Shown here piece after piece: positions 32,641 to 43,887 of a stretch of 64,000 nucleotides of DNA. The notes beneath the pieces are model-generated. The model did not search any database, was not told where the DNA came from, and was given only the letters and a program-made list of their open reading frames with translations. The translations under genes were made by a program, and so were the position numbers. The stretch is taken from the NCBI RefSeq assembly GCF_963855985.1, contig NC_087090.1, positions 15,374,501-15,438,500 on the forward strand, written 5' to 3'. Every line of letters begins with the position of its first letter. Position 1 is the stretch's first letter. This DNA comes from Ostrinia nubilalis (Eukaryota > Arthropoda > Insecta > Lepidoptera > Crambidae).

Positions 32641-34563
32641 TTGGGATTGGGATGCTACAATATTTACTTTGATGTACCATCATCCGTACCTATGTACACT
32701 TTGAGTAATACAAACTACCAAGAATTTCTCTTTCATGAAATATTCACATTTTCAGTTATTAATTTAAGATTGCTTTCTGAAATGTGAACTGAAATTCAAA
32801 TAGTCTTCATTCCATACAATCCAGCGGGGATTCGAATACGTGAAAATTCCGTTGAACAAGTAACGTTAAAACGTGCTCTCATTTTTATAAATGTAACTGT
32901 TAATATTTGAAGTATATTACAGTGAGTATACCTGTAGATAATATAAAATACAAATTCGTTTAGTATAGTCGTAGTTGAAAGCTACTTACCCACCCAGCAT
33001 CTTACTGTAACCTTTTTAGGTCATCTGTCAACCTTGTAGGTGAACGTTTTCTGTGCTAATATGGTATAAGAAATGATAGATTCTAGAATACACCCCCTAT
33101 TCTAACCCTAATTTAGGAGTGACAAAAACAGACAGTTACTTTTTCGCATGTTTATGAATGTAATTGAAAGTAATTATCCAAACCACATAATTTTACAGTA
33201 GGTATAATGAAAATATCATTCGGAAACCGCCAACAACACAAGTACTGAATTTTACATAAGAAAAATCCTCAGTTCGGGCCATTTGCTTGAAAAGTAGCAA
33301 CTTAAGCGAGCAGTCCCGCAGGACCCACTTATCTTAGGACTCTATCATCACGCCTGTAAGGGGTTCCGTTTTAATACAACCTACATTATTCCACCGCCAT
33401 TTGCCAACTCGGCCCAGATTTGAGTCCATTACATCCGAGACAAATTAGTTCATTACGTTATACAAAATAGTACGATTACCAGCATAAGCTGACCTCTCGT
33501 TTGTATGCCAATAATACTGAAGTTTAAGCAAAAGTAGAGCTCAAGTTGTGCTTGGCGGTTAACACATTTTGCCCTAAGAAGGTGTGTTGTTTGGTATATA
33601 AAGCACGTCTGCGCCGTTCCAGATTGAAGTCGTTATAACGGCTATAACATTTAAACATTACATTAAAGTGACGGTTATTTTCAGAAACAAATAGTGAATG
33701 CAGGATTTCGTTATGCTTTTGTCTCGCACAGGGCTGTCAGATCTAAAAATTGAAAAGATTTAGACAGTCTAACCAAATATCTTGATGAAAAGACCACGAT
33801 TAAGGTCTCTAGAATATGTTTTCCTGACATTTACAACAAATCAATAAGACTCTGACTGAATGCACCAAATTTTCTGACTTCTATCTTACGATACCCCGCA
33901 GTGGAAGGTTCACATGATGATGATAACATTCTGATATAGTCTGATCAACAGTGGCGCTTGATTTGACAGGCAATCAAAGATTATACCTCGTTTTATCTTA
34001 GCATCTGCCAACCCTGGTTGCACAATATTATATACAAATTGGTCGTTTCGCGGTTGTTAGAATTTTATTTTACGTTTATTTCGGATATATATTTTTCATT
34101 CAAAAAGATAATGTAGGTGCTTGGCTAAAGTATTTCTTTTAGAGGCTTTGCAGGGCATTGGATTGACTTTAAATCTCTTTTTTTTCTATATTGAAGCGAT
34201 TTAATGAGGTAGCTTTTCAGTATTCTATATGGAGCACATCTGAAGTCTCGCTGACGTTTGTCGTAACAAATCACACCTTCCAGCATCGCTCCACTACCGC
34301 ACAAACCTACTCTTTAATAATCACTATACCTATAGTTGTGACAATGAAGAATGTTCACTAATTTTGTTTTTTAGCTTTCTGTATTCTCTGTTAAAAATAA
34401 AAAATACACGTGAAAGAATTATTTCGATACGTCAATTAGTTTCCAAGATATTGAATTTTAAAAGTGCGGGCGGCGGCCAGCCCGCCATTTTATGCGCGTG
34501 ACGTCATATTACAACGACTGGCTCATATTTGTATGTGTGGAATCTTGCAAACTGAATTAAGAC
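32641..34563. other. No gene proven; candidate promoter inside
   Basis: Mostly AT-rich unique-looking sequence. A short GATGATGATGA run (33915-33926) may be an RTE tail. A core-promoter-like site is at 33595-33625 (separate entry). Confidence 0.35.
33595..33625 (+). promoter_or_regulatory. Candidate TATA core promoter
   Basis: TATATAAAG at 33595-33603 is followed, with the A at 33621 lying 26 nt from the first T, by TTCCAGATTG, a loose arthropod initiator. Downstream, TTATTTTCAG at 33674-33683 could be an acceptor. No convincing open frame follows, so a non-coding transcript or a first exon with a distant partner are the possibilities. Chance TATA boxes are common in AT-rich DNA. Confidence 0.25.
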
Positions 34564-34833
34564 CCACTTCCAGGCAACCGATTAAGCTGAAATTTCGCAA
34601 ACACATGTGATTTGGATGACCATGCAATATTATGATGACATGGAGCTGATCTGATGATGGAGCTGGAAGGTGGCCATAGGAACTCTATAATAAAACGACT
34701 TAAATGCATCGAGTTTGGGCTCGTTCGTTTTGTATTGATGAGTATTTTAATTCTATATAGTAATCGGGGTCTAATGATGGAGCTGGAAGGTAATTCGCAA
34801 TAAAACGACACAATCGCATCAAGTTTGGGTTTG
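34564..34833. repeat. Repeat with two GATGGAGCTGGAAGG units
   Basis: CTGATGATGGAGCTGGAAGG..ATAAAACGAC..CATCGAGTTTGGGCTC occurs at about 34651-34723, and a diverged second unit TAATGATGGAGCTGGAAGG..ATAAAACGACAC..CATCAAGTTTGGG at about 34772-34830. AAGCTGAAATTTCGCAAACA precedes. Widespread lepidopteran repeat type, probably a non-LTR 3' end. Confidence 0.5.
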
Positions 34834-34905
34834 GTTCAATTTTAATTTCTGTGATGGGTCTGGGTGTTAATATGTATAATAAGTTAGTATTTACAAAAAA
34901 AAAAA
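34834..34905 (+). mobile_element. SINE body fragment
   Basis: TTTTAATTTCTGTGATGGGT CTGGGTGTTAATATGTATAA matches the SINE at 59660 just after its tRNA-like head; the head and 3' part are absent. Confidence 0.6.
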
Positions 34906-35944
34906 TATTTAAGTATGTTTATATCCGTTTTCTAGTGAGCGGACGCTGTGAATGTACGTCACACGGGGTCACGTGACCTTCGGCGGGACTCAATATTTAA
35001 GCGAACTTTGAATGCCTATAAAATCATAACTACTGGGTATTTTTGAATGAAATAAAAACTAATGTATTTGTAAATGTAAAAGCTTAACTGTAACATAGGT
35101 TTCAAGTGATTTTGCATACCTAGTAACATTCTCAATTTAATGAGGGCAATAAAATAATGACGAAAGAGACTTTGGTAAAACGTCGTAACTACCATTCCGC
35201 AATAACATACTACAATGTTCGTCTATTGCAGTCCATAGCGGTGATGTAAATGCGTTTATGCTTCCGCCAAGGCCGACTGGACATCAAACGGTTTCAATCG
35301 TTACTGCCTTATACACAATGCTACAGCGATATAAAGTTGGAGTAAACAGTCGTAACTCACAGTGACACTCATTTCTAGGGCGTTAAGACGGCGGTTACGA
35401 CAATGTATCTAAACGATACATATGTTTATAAATGGCGATATTATTGTTTGTGATGTAATTTTGATGAAGTATAGGATACAAAGGAATTACTTACTTGGGG
35501 ATTTAGGGAGTAGTTAGAAACGTTCAAGCAAACGTCTTTTAAACTCGGAGTTACATATATCCCAGGTAGGATTTTTTGAAGGTTTCAAATTGGATAATTA
35601 CTCTGGGAATTGGGTTACGGTTTTGTTGACTTATTAAATCTCTTATCCTATCCAAACTGAGAACCAATACGGACAGAGCCACCGAGCTGGTAATACGGAG
35701 GCGAAGTACCTGTATAAAAATCAGCATCACCATTATAGCTTACATAATGTGACATTACGAATGTTCGGCTGTAACCGTTACTTCTTTATACCGTACATTA
35801 GGGCGAGCGTAGGCGTGCGATTTGTCGGATTCAGTGTTACGTCGAGGCAGATCATTCATTCTTCCATTTATTGTCAGATGTAACTGCTGTGTACGTACAT
35901 TTAAATTCACCTACCTATAAGTGACTTAAATGCAAATCACTGCT
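34906..35944. other. No feature recognised
   Basis: The 60-codon minus frame at 35551-35733 has no domain. No repeat ends supported. Confidence 0.35.
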
Positions 35945-36735
35945 AGTCATCAGAATAGAATAGAATAGAATAGAAATAATTTATTTGCTTAAAAAGTGGT
36001 AACAAAGGATGAAAACATGAACAATATTATAATCGCACTTTTAGTCCTTTCAGACATGCAAATTTAAATACAATTCAGAAACAAATTTCATAGAATTGAG
36101 AGTTAACAAGAATCAATTAAATATTAAGTATTAGATGTCATATAAAATTATAGTTAGTATATGTCAAAGAGAAATTAAATTACAATTATTTACCATGTCT
36201 AAGAGAATAAATTCACATAATAAGTCAGGCCATACAAAATTCAGCAAGATAAAATGTCAATTCGGTTATAAAGTTTTGTCCGTCAAATATTCCTGTACGG
36301 TGTAGTAGCATTTGCAAAGTAAAAGATTTAATACACGGTTCTTAAATATATTAATTGGGAGGTTCTTGATGTCATTTGGCAGCTTATTAAAAATTCGGAC
36401 TGCCATGGGATAACAGCTTTTACTTTGCAGAGTTGTAGACATACTTGGCAGTACTAACCTCCTAGGATAACGACCACAAAATCAAAATGGTGAAACTTCG
36501 TTTTGTGCAATTTTGCATTTTATGCAGCCATTATTAGTTTTGTGTTTAAATACAACCTCATATACGTGCCTTTCCTTAAGTTCTAAGCTATTCATTTGTA
36601 CAGTCGACATCACATACATTTTTGTTGCAATATGACCCCTATTACTACGGTGTTTAGCCCAATGCTCCGTCCGTACATCTCCCAATAAGTTATTTAAGCC
36701 ACGCCACACCCGGCAGAGCGTGGTACTAAACACTA
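35945..36735 (-). mobile_element. LINE 3' end with (TTCTA)n tail, minus strand
   Basis: Plus strand AGAATAGAATAGAATAGAAT (35947-35974) is, on the minus strand, a pentamer tail after AAATAAATTATTTC. Upstream on the minus strand is a long UTR, then a frame ending at 36482 (83 codons, no recognised domain, includes SNRGHIATKMYV). The frame at 50194-50481 has CNRGEIATKMYS in the same register, so both come from the same retroelement motif. I take this as the 3' end of a non-LTR element with a decayed coding end. Confidence 0.5.
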
Positions 36736-36958
36736 ATGGGCTTTTTTAAATGCGTCGTAACCGTAAACCGTTTTGTATGTTACAATAAATCGCGAGCGTG
36801 CAATGCGCCCTTAACGTGTATTATTGTTTAGAGCGGGGTATTGCTTTATTAGTATATATGTATATACGAGTAAGTTATGTCTGTGGCTTCGTCTGTGTGG
36901 ATTACGATTGATGCCTAAGTTATCGCTTCGCTGCAGAAGAATCGCCTTCGTGCTCTGC

Positions 36959-37164
36959 AGGTGCCGATGGGGCAGCAAGGTTCTGGAGTGGAGGCGTACC
37001 GGAAAACGCAGCGTGAGACGTCCACCCACAAGGTGGACCGATGACATTGTAAAGGTAGCACAGGAAGGCGCTGGACGCAGGCCGCCACCAACCGGGCAAC
37101 ATGGAAAGCATTGGGGGAGGCCTATGTTCAGCAGTGGACGTCGGCTGAGATGATGATGATGATA
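36959..37164 (+). pseudogene. RTE ORF2 C-terminus, frameshifted
   Basis: Frame 1 (from 36959) reads RWGSKVLEWRRTGKRSV then RRPPTRWTDDIVKV. After a frame change the next stretch is RWTQAATNRATWKALG followed by EAYVQQWTSAE, then a (GAT)n tail at 37151-37164. This is the conserved end of lepidopteran RTE-clade ORF2 with one indel near 37060 and the stop lost. It is the longest RTE coding piece in the window. Host-gene calls on either strand here are shadows. Confidence 0.7.
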
Positions 37165-37921
37165 AGTTATTGCCCTATGCATAAGATTGTGCTGTTCTGA
37201 TGCCTTCTTCTCCTTCGTCGCTACATTCTTGGCAGAGTGTTAGTCACCTTGCCTGGTGGAAAGCATCATAATCCTTTGCCACTCCCGTTTGCAGCCTATT
37301 TTAGGCTAAGTATTTATGTGCATTCGTAGAGTGAACCATTTTGACCTATGTACTATATTGTATCTCTGTACCATGGATGGTTTAGTTCTGATGTAGCTCT
37401 AGCAAAGTTTCATCAAATCTTCACAGCAGCGTTTGCGTGAAAAAGTGATTATCCTTCCATAAAAACTTCCTAGTTTTTGATATGTACATACGAGTATTAG
37501 TATTTAGTATGCTTTTTATAGAAAAAATATTCAGAAGTTCGTGCTAACTTCTAGTAAATATTATCATAATCTCGCATAGTACCCGTTCTTGGCGACAGTA
37601 AACCTCTGGGTTCGTGTGATGAGCCCCTAACGCTTGGCGACAGGTTATGGGGTAGTTTGTGACCCCACTTAACTTCGCCAACTGAAAATAAACTTTTAAA
37701 GAACTGACTTCTGACCCGCTTTAATAATTAAAAATGGGACTGGAAAAGTGTCTTTATCCACGCTAAAGTTATCACGGACTGATGTTTTGGTAAAAGTTTT
37801 GTTAGCTACCAAGTTTCATGAAAGTTAATACGTACGTTTTTACGGAAAACTATTTGATCCGCAATGTACTCAAAGAAATACTTGTATAACATTTACATTG
37901 AAAGCAAAGATTCATAATTAA
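37165..37921. other. No feature recognised
   Basis: AT-rich; CTCTGGGTTCGTGTGATGAG (about 37606) and neighbours are not a known element to me. Confidence 0.35.
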
Positions 37922-38068
37922 CGCCCGTATTCATAAACATTACCATGAGGTCTCACAGTGCGCGTGGACGCACAGGATCACACACGAACCAATCACAGAG
38001 CTCTATTCAACGCTGTTCGTTCAATTTGCTGCTTCACTTTAAGCTTGTATCGTTTGTGAATACGGGTG
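37922..38068 (+). mobile_element. MITE family CGCCCGTATTCACAAAC, copy 3
   Basis: Both termini present (CGCCCGTATTCATAAAC, GTTTGTGAATACGGGTG). Flanks read ..TTAA and TTAA.., so the duplication could be 3 or 4 bp here. Confidence 0.75.
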
Positions 38069-38396
38069 TTAAGTCTTATAAGTTTTACTCATGACATCAT
38101 GAATAGCAATAAATCATTGAGTATTGATATAAACTACATAATATTAGGTATTAAATATAAAAACCTTTCAGGTAGCAACATCAATAATAGCATAATTGAT
38201 TTATATTTTTCCCTGGAGCATGCGAGATACGTTCATTTCTTATAATAAAGTGTTCCCTGTCTGATCATTTAGGAAGGCAATTTTTCTTAGGTTGGCTATG
38301 CTTGCAGCTATAATTGCAAGCACTGCTGATAATATGAATTATGAACGGTTACCTACATATATTCTCACAAATGAGACGAAAATTCGTTCGTTCGTT

Positions 38397-38508
38397 TCAG
38401 CCGAAAGACGTCCACTGCTGGACAAAGGCCTCCGCTCGCATCCAGGCACCTCCCGTGACCCTCACCAGATCGTCGGTCCTCCTAGTGGGAGGCCTGCCCA
38501 CACATTGT
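38397..38508 (-). pseudogene. RTE ORF2 C-terminus, internally deleted
   Basis: Minus strand: VGRPPTRRTDDLVRVTGG then AWMRAEAFVQQWTSFG. The usual QDR..W..LGE segment between AWMR and the AYVQQWT terminus is deleted in frame. Confidence 0.65.
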
Positions 38509-39368
38509 AAAATAGTACACAAACTTAAACATGATACAATAAGATCATACGGGTACGTTTTACGTTGAAAATTTCCACATTCCCTTTTTAGTCTATGTAA
38601 TTTTTTCAGCACCTTTGTCGTCTGGTAGTACAAAAGTCTTGGTGATCCTGGGTTCTTAGATAGGATATACAAAAGGGAAAATTCAATTTGGAAAGAATTT
38701 TCCTGCTTCATGGCATTAAAAGCCATCGTTCCGATAAAGTAAAATCTTCGTCACAGTAAGATCTACACCAAAACAAGAAATAGTCAATTAATTGATGTTT
38801 ATTTGTGACTTCAGCTTCCATAGTCTTTATACGGTTACACAAACATACGTTTAAGTGTTTTACCGCAATGTTGCCAGCTTCGCCACAAATTCAGTGTAAA
38901 ACACTTCAGCTTAACAATTTAGCGTCTTACGCGGTTGTAAAAGGTTTTATTTTGCAACCAAAATGTAGAGCTTGAAGTGATGTCAACTGCGCATTCTTGG
39001 AAAACGCTTAACTCCACATTCTCCATTATTCTGCGAAAGAATAGGCAATTACGAAGCAAACAAAGGGTGATAGTTTTAAAACAACACTCCGTAGACCCTT
39101 CAGACACAATTCAGACCTCGAGGGTTACTGCCCTTTTTTAAACGAATGGCAACCTATTTCGTTTTGAGCTTTTTTCTTGTACTGTGTTGTGAGACTAAAA
39201 TAAAAATTGCTTTCTACATGTAAACCGAAGACTGATGTCTTAGGGGCAAAATTAATAACGTTCACTTTTCTCTGTTTTAAAACTAATATTCGTGACTAAT
39301 CATTCAAGCCTTTAATCTTAAGAATATGAATATTGTTAGAAACCAAACAGATTGAAACTAGAATCTCA
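38509..39368. other. No feature recognised
   Basis: Short minus frames at 38919-39107 and 39296-39478 have no domain; the latter runs into the next MITE. Confidence 0.35.
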
Positions 39369-39514
39369 CGCCCGTATTCACAAACTATACTTGCTAAAGT
39401 GAAGCAGCAAATCGAACGCTCAGCGTTGAATAGAGCTCTGTGATTGGTTCGTGTGTCAGTCTGTGCGTCCACGCGCACAGTGAGATCTCATAGTAATGTT
39501 TGTGAATTTGGGCG
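39369..39514 (-). mobile_element. MITE family CGCCCGTATTCACAAAC, copy 4
   Basis: Flanked by TCA at 39366-39368 and 39515-39517, a clean 3-bp duplication that is not TTA. Right terminus slightly changed (GTTTGTGAATTTGGGCG). Confidence 0.8.
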
Positions 39515-40216
39515 TCACAGTTTTTTAGAGAATCCATATATTTTTGTTTACAGAAGATGGCACACGGTTAAATATACTACTAATTCATCCTCAATAAGAC
39601 ATGACAGTCACACATCAAAGTAGATAATATTACATAAACTAAAAATCACTAAAATAATCATCAATGAAGCTACTTTATTAGGATGTCTTGCATTAAAATC
39701 ATCTGTCTGTCGATCATCAGCGTACTTGTCTGCAATCCAGTAAATTATCTAGTAATTGAACTAACAATATATTACTGTAGTCTGGGAGTCTGGAATTATT
39801 ACGCTTAACACATGCGTTGCATATGGTCGCAGCGGCGCAGGGTTGCCACATACTAGTTTGGAAAGTTATAGTTGAAGTTTGAAGCAAACACTCGCTTGTG
39901 ACTTCGAAACATAGACTAAGAAATTAGACGTTTGTTTCCCGAAACATTGCATTGTGAAGTACACAGTGTTTTAAGTAGGTATAGTCAAAGTGCTAAATTA
40001 TGTATAGTAAGTACTGTCCACAAAATCATGCCCCTTATTGTTACAAATGAGTATTTGAATGAATTTATGCCTTGTATTACTTCCATACAAAATTTATGCG
40101 ATAGCCACGTATTGACAGTTCATAAAATATACTCAGTCAATTGAATAATAGTGTTACCTATACCATCCTACCCTATTGAGTCTTTAAAGGAAGAAGAGCA
40201 TTCCCTAATAGACAAC
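39515..40216. other. No feature recognised
   Basis: The 70-codon frame at 39932-40144 has no domain. Confidence 0.35.
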
Positions 40217-40290
40217 ATTTTTTTTTATGGGACAGGTGGCAAACGAGCAAACGGATCACCTGATGGTAAGTTTGCTGCTATAGAGAAAAA
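40217..40290 (+). repeat. Repeat ATGGGACAGGTGGCAAACGAG
   Basis: T-run then GGGACAGGTGGCAAACGAGC AAACGGATCACCTGATGGTAAG. I know this as a dispersed lepidopteran repeat (SINE or LINE fragment). The 3' part is decayed. Confidence 0.5.
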
Positions 40291-40358
40291 TATTATTCAT
40301 TGGTTTTGAACCATAAGTCGAATTACGAGTAATATGGTGGCATCAATCCTGCTACCAC

Positions 40359-40471
40359 CAGTAGGCCTAAGATGCGCGCCGTGATAAGCGGTTATCACGC
40401 CATTTTATCGATTTTGCCCATACATTTTGACGTCGATAAAAGTTATCACGGCGCGCATCTTAGGCCTACTG
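40359..40471. mobile_element. 113-bp MITE with 29-bp perfect TIRs
   Basis: CAGTAGGCCTAAGATGCGCG CCGTGATAA at 40359-40387 is exactly inverted at 40443-40471. The loop holds TTATCACGCCATTTTATCGA and CGTCGATAAAAG. No clear target duplication (flanks CTACCAC and ATAAATA). The 118-codon frame at 40372-40728 starts in it and is not supported. Confidence 0.75.
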
Positions 40472-42071
40472 ATAAATATTTAATTGGTAAATTATTCCGA
40501 TTATTACGACCTTTGCGAATGTCCAATGTAGAGTCAGCCCTATTAACCGAGCTGCGCCCGCGCACCCATAAATCAAACGGCGGTCGGCTAGTTTACCGCG
40601 AAATGCAAATATTTCCATTGCCGTTGTTTATTATCGTCACTGCACTGCTCTTTAATAGTGCACGCGGCTTTATAGTTCTTGGACGCGGAGTTTGGCGTAA
40701 CCATGATTTTAGTGCTGTTAATAACTAACCGGACCTTTTAAGTGTCTGAAACTGAAATGCATCTGAAAATGCTAGACCAATTTACATAGGTCTCAATCGA
40801 ATGAGGACTATCGTTTTTATACGTACTTAACAGTTGCGCTGTGGAGTGACTGGACCTTACTCTACAGTGGTGCCATCCAATTGAGTGCAAATACGATATT
40901 CCTCCTAACTACTTCAGCGCTCAGCAGCTGTTAGCGTCACTGTTTTAGCCAAAAGACAGAACCTTACTCTAATCTTACTCTAGTAGCCCATATACTGAGC
41001 GCTGAAACGATATCCCTCGTTGACAATCACGTGAAGTAATATATTTATTATATTGAACCATTTTTCTGTTTGACACTAGAGAAACCTCAGTGACTACAAC
41101 ACATACAATACAAGAAGACAAAATTCTTCAGTGAGTGACACGACTCTCAAATTTACCAGAGACAAATGGATCATTAAAATTTTGTCGTACACTCCCCCGT
41201 TCTTGCTAGATGAGTTAGGAAGGCCTGATAGCATGTTTTTACCTAATTTTCTTACTTAAAACATCCACAGCAAGAGTGGGAATGGTGATATTCCACTCTG
41301 CCGTAACTACACGGCTAAGAATAGAATCGTAGTAGAGATCTAATATTCCATCATTTTTTTAAATCTCCTAAGCTTATTGTGCATAGTACCTTCATATTAC
41401 ATAGTTATATTAATAATTATACAAACGACAGTCTCTCGCATCAGGCATATCGCAACAATATTAACAAAGCTGACCGCAAAACGCTTAATGCTCGCTAACC
41501 TCAAAGGTATTATTTGCTACCGCTAATGTACAATGAGACCGCATAGTAATCTTGACAAGTAGAGGTATTCTATTAGCAAATGTTGTTATGATTCAGTAGC
41601 TTGAAACAGAAATGTAATACAAGTGACCGTATATTTTAATAACTATGCAAAAATCGTATGCCAATGTTTTGCTGTGATTACGAATGCCTTTTTATTCTGG
41701 TTTTAAGTATGCCAGAAGCCTAAAATTGTATTTAAATAACCTCCTCCTTTTTTGAAGTCAGTTAAAAAGTGAATCATTTCAGCGCCAGTCTATCGGAGTC
41801 CATCTCTTGACGTAAGCATTACTCAATGATCGTTACAAAGCGACGAGAAGAGAGTGTCCTATCATAGTTACTACGCTAGTCGAGACATAAAACGTGGGAT
41901 CCATTAGGGAAACCCTTAACTTAAATTTTCTTAGAATATTTACAGATATTTGCCCACAGCCTCTTGATTTGGTACATTTTGGACTGCCTGTGCCTTTTGC
42001 AGATTTTACCCTTTCGTGAAGTTAACATTTGTTACTTATAAATTACTAAATAGTACCACATTATTAATGTT
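40472..42071. other. No feature recognised
   Basis: AT-rich. Diverged pairs such as AGTGACTGGACCTTACTC and AGACAGAACCTTACTC (about 40845-40980) hint at an old internal duplication. Confidence 0.35.
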
Positions 42072-42125
42072 TTTCTTTCTGTTTCAGGTAAGAACACATC
42101 CACTCCATTGAGCATCCAAGTAAGA
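42072..42125 (+). other. Candidate recursive splice site or 32-nt exon
   Basis: TTTTTCTTTCTGTTTCAG ends at 42088 and is followed at once by GTAAGA. The acceptor reading gives a 32-nt exon ending CATCCAA|GTAAGA; its only open frame is KNTSTPLSIQ. The ratchet reading needs only the (Y)nCAG|GTAAG junction. Exon phases do not join directly to the candidate at 4368, so if both are exons something lies between. Same strand as the 4354-4424 candidate. Confidence 0.25.
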
Positions 42126-43018
42126 GTTCAAAACTTTTGAGTCTAAGTCAGATGAAAGACTAAGTTTTAAGTCTGTAACTTATAAACGCTGTCAGAAGTT
42201 GCAACCGCATCTCAAGTTCGGCTACAGATCTTTAAAAGTTTTACATACCCATCTTTGAAGTACAGATTTAGAAATAATTACGTGCAGCAGCCTGTTCCAG
42301 TGGAAGGAATTTCTCGATACTCGTATCATGACAAGTACGTCTTCTATTGGCTAGTAAATGACAAAATTTCAATTATTATATCCGTCAGACAGATAAAATC
42401 AGAAAATATTAGACTCATATTTTTTATTTTCTTTCATAATTTAATAATAACAGTGCTACATCGAGATGAAATGGAGTATAGAGCCCCTTAATAGCAACCT
42501 TTTTTATTTTTATTTTTGACGTTAGTGTCAAAATATTGTTTAAACTAAATAAATATTTTCATTTTCAGTGAAGAAAAACCGACCTTTCTCTAAAGTCGTC
42601 TTAAAACACTTTCTAATCTTGTCAATGTCAAATCCTCTCTCATTTCACGATAAATCTATATCAATAATATTACATCAACAAGTAATCAAGTTGTAGCCTT
42701 AGCACTAATCTATCTGAATCCAATCAGGAGTTTACTAATTTAACTGATCGAATATGAACTGAGTGGTTGTGTATTGTATAGAAGATTGAATTTGATGTAT
42801 TAGCAACACTAGCACATAACGCTAATGGTATGAATTGCTATTTGTATAATAATATGCCGTTTGAAGCTTTTTAATTAAATTAAAGCCTATATTTAAACAT
42901 ATTGTAGAGACAAATCATGTCACATCGCATAAAGTTTGTCAGTTAATTTTATAAATAACCACCAAAATTTTTTAGTTACTTTTTCTGTGATATCACTTAC
43001 TCGAATAACACCCGTATT
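42126..43018. other. No gene seen; one LINE 3' fragment
   Basis: See 42483-42567. Otherwise AT-rich; the 78-codon frame at 42255-42491 has no domain. Confidence 0.35.
42483..42567 (+). mobile_element. LINE 3' UTR fragment
   Basis: GCCCCTTAATAGCAACC, TTTTTGACGTTAGTGTC, TTTAAACTAAATAAATATTT follow the same order as the end of the LINE 3' UTR at 48650-48760. Sequence is diverged, so an older relative. Confidence 0.5.
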
Positions 43019-43157
43019 CACAAACATTACTATGAGGTCTCACAGTGCGCGTGGACGCATAGGGTGACACAAGAACCAATCACAGAGCTCTATTCAACGC
43101 TGTGCGTTCGATTTGCTGCTTCACTTAAGCAAGTATCGTTTGTGAATACGGCGGGCG
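43019..43157 (+). mobile_element. MITE family CGCCCGTATTCACAAAC, copy 5
   Basis: Left CACCCGTATTCACAAACATT preceded by TAA; right GTTTGTGAATACGGCGGGCG has a small change at the very end. Confidence 0.7.
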
Positions 43158-43647
43158 ACCCAAGTATTTAGTCAAGTATTTTGTCAACCCCAAATTTTAA
43201 TTTACACAATTTTGGTCTTTTGAGGTCTAGCTATCAAAATTATTTCTGGAAATAATACCTATGATAGATGTTTAAACAGATATTAGGAGAAATTTATAAG
43301 CTACGTTATTACAAAACTTCTGCGGGCCCCTAAAAATTAATTCGCTTCTTATGCAATCTTCTAAGTACGACAAATTGGAAGACGAAATTAAATTGCCCAA
43401 GTTGTATAAGCTGATTTTTTCATTTCGACTAATTACATTCCAAGAAATCATTGAGCAATTATTGAAAATATAATGTTAAAAGAACCAATCTCTGTAGAAG
43501 TATGTAAGGGAGACCGAGGTGAATTGTAACAGAGGAGAGTTGTGACATTGACGATTTTTTGGAATTTATTAACTGCTAGCGAGCTCTTAACAGTGAGCGT
43601 TTTTAGTTCTTGAGCTCACAAATACGCAATGTTGCGATCTTGCTAGT

Positions 43648-43866
43648 CTACACTAATATTATAAATGCGAAAGTAACTCTGTCTGTCTTTATTTCACGCC
43701 TAAACCACTGAACCGATTTTGATGAAATTTGGCATATAGATAGTTTGAGTCCCGGGAAAGGACATAGGATAGTTTTTATCCCGGTTATTAAAACGGACGC
43801 ACGCGATAAAGTTTTTCTGTGACACACAAAATTCCACGCGGGCGAAGCCACGGGCGGAAAGCTAGT
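43648..43866 (-). mobile_element. Interspersed repeat ACTAGCTT..CCCGCGGC, copy 3
   Basis: Minus-strand copy, (CAGA)n run shortened to CAGACAGAG; otherwise complete. Lies inside the composite. Confidence 0.7.
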
Positions 43867-43887
43867 AGTTAATAAGTTCCTAAAAAC

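Noticed and set aside
36811..37182. 123-codon minus frame and 109-codon plus frame
   Set aside because: Minus frame is a shadow of the RTE fragment; plus frame is only partly the true RTE frame because of a shift near 37060.
40372..40728. 118-codon frame
   Set aside because: Starts in the TIR of a MITE, no domain.
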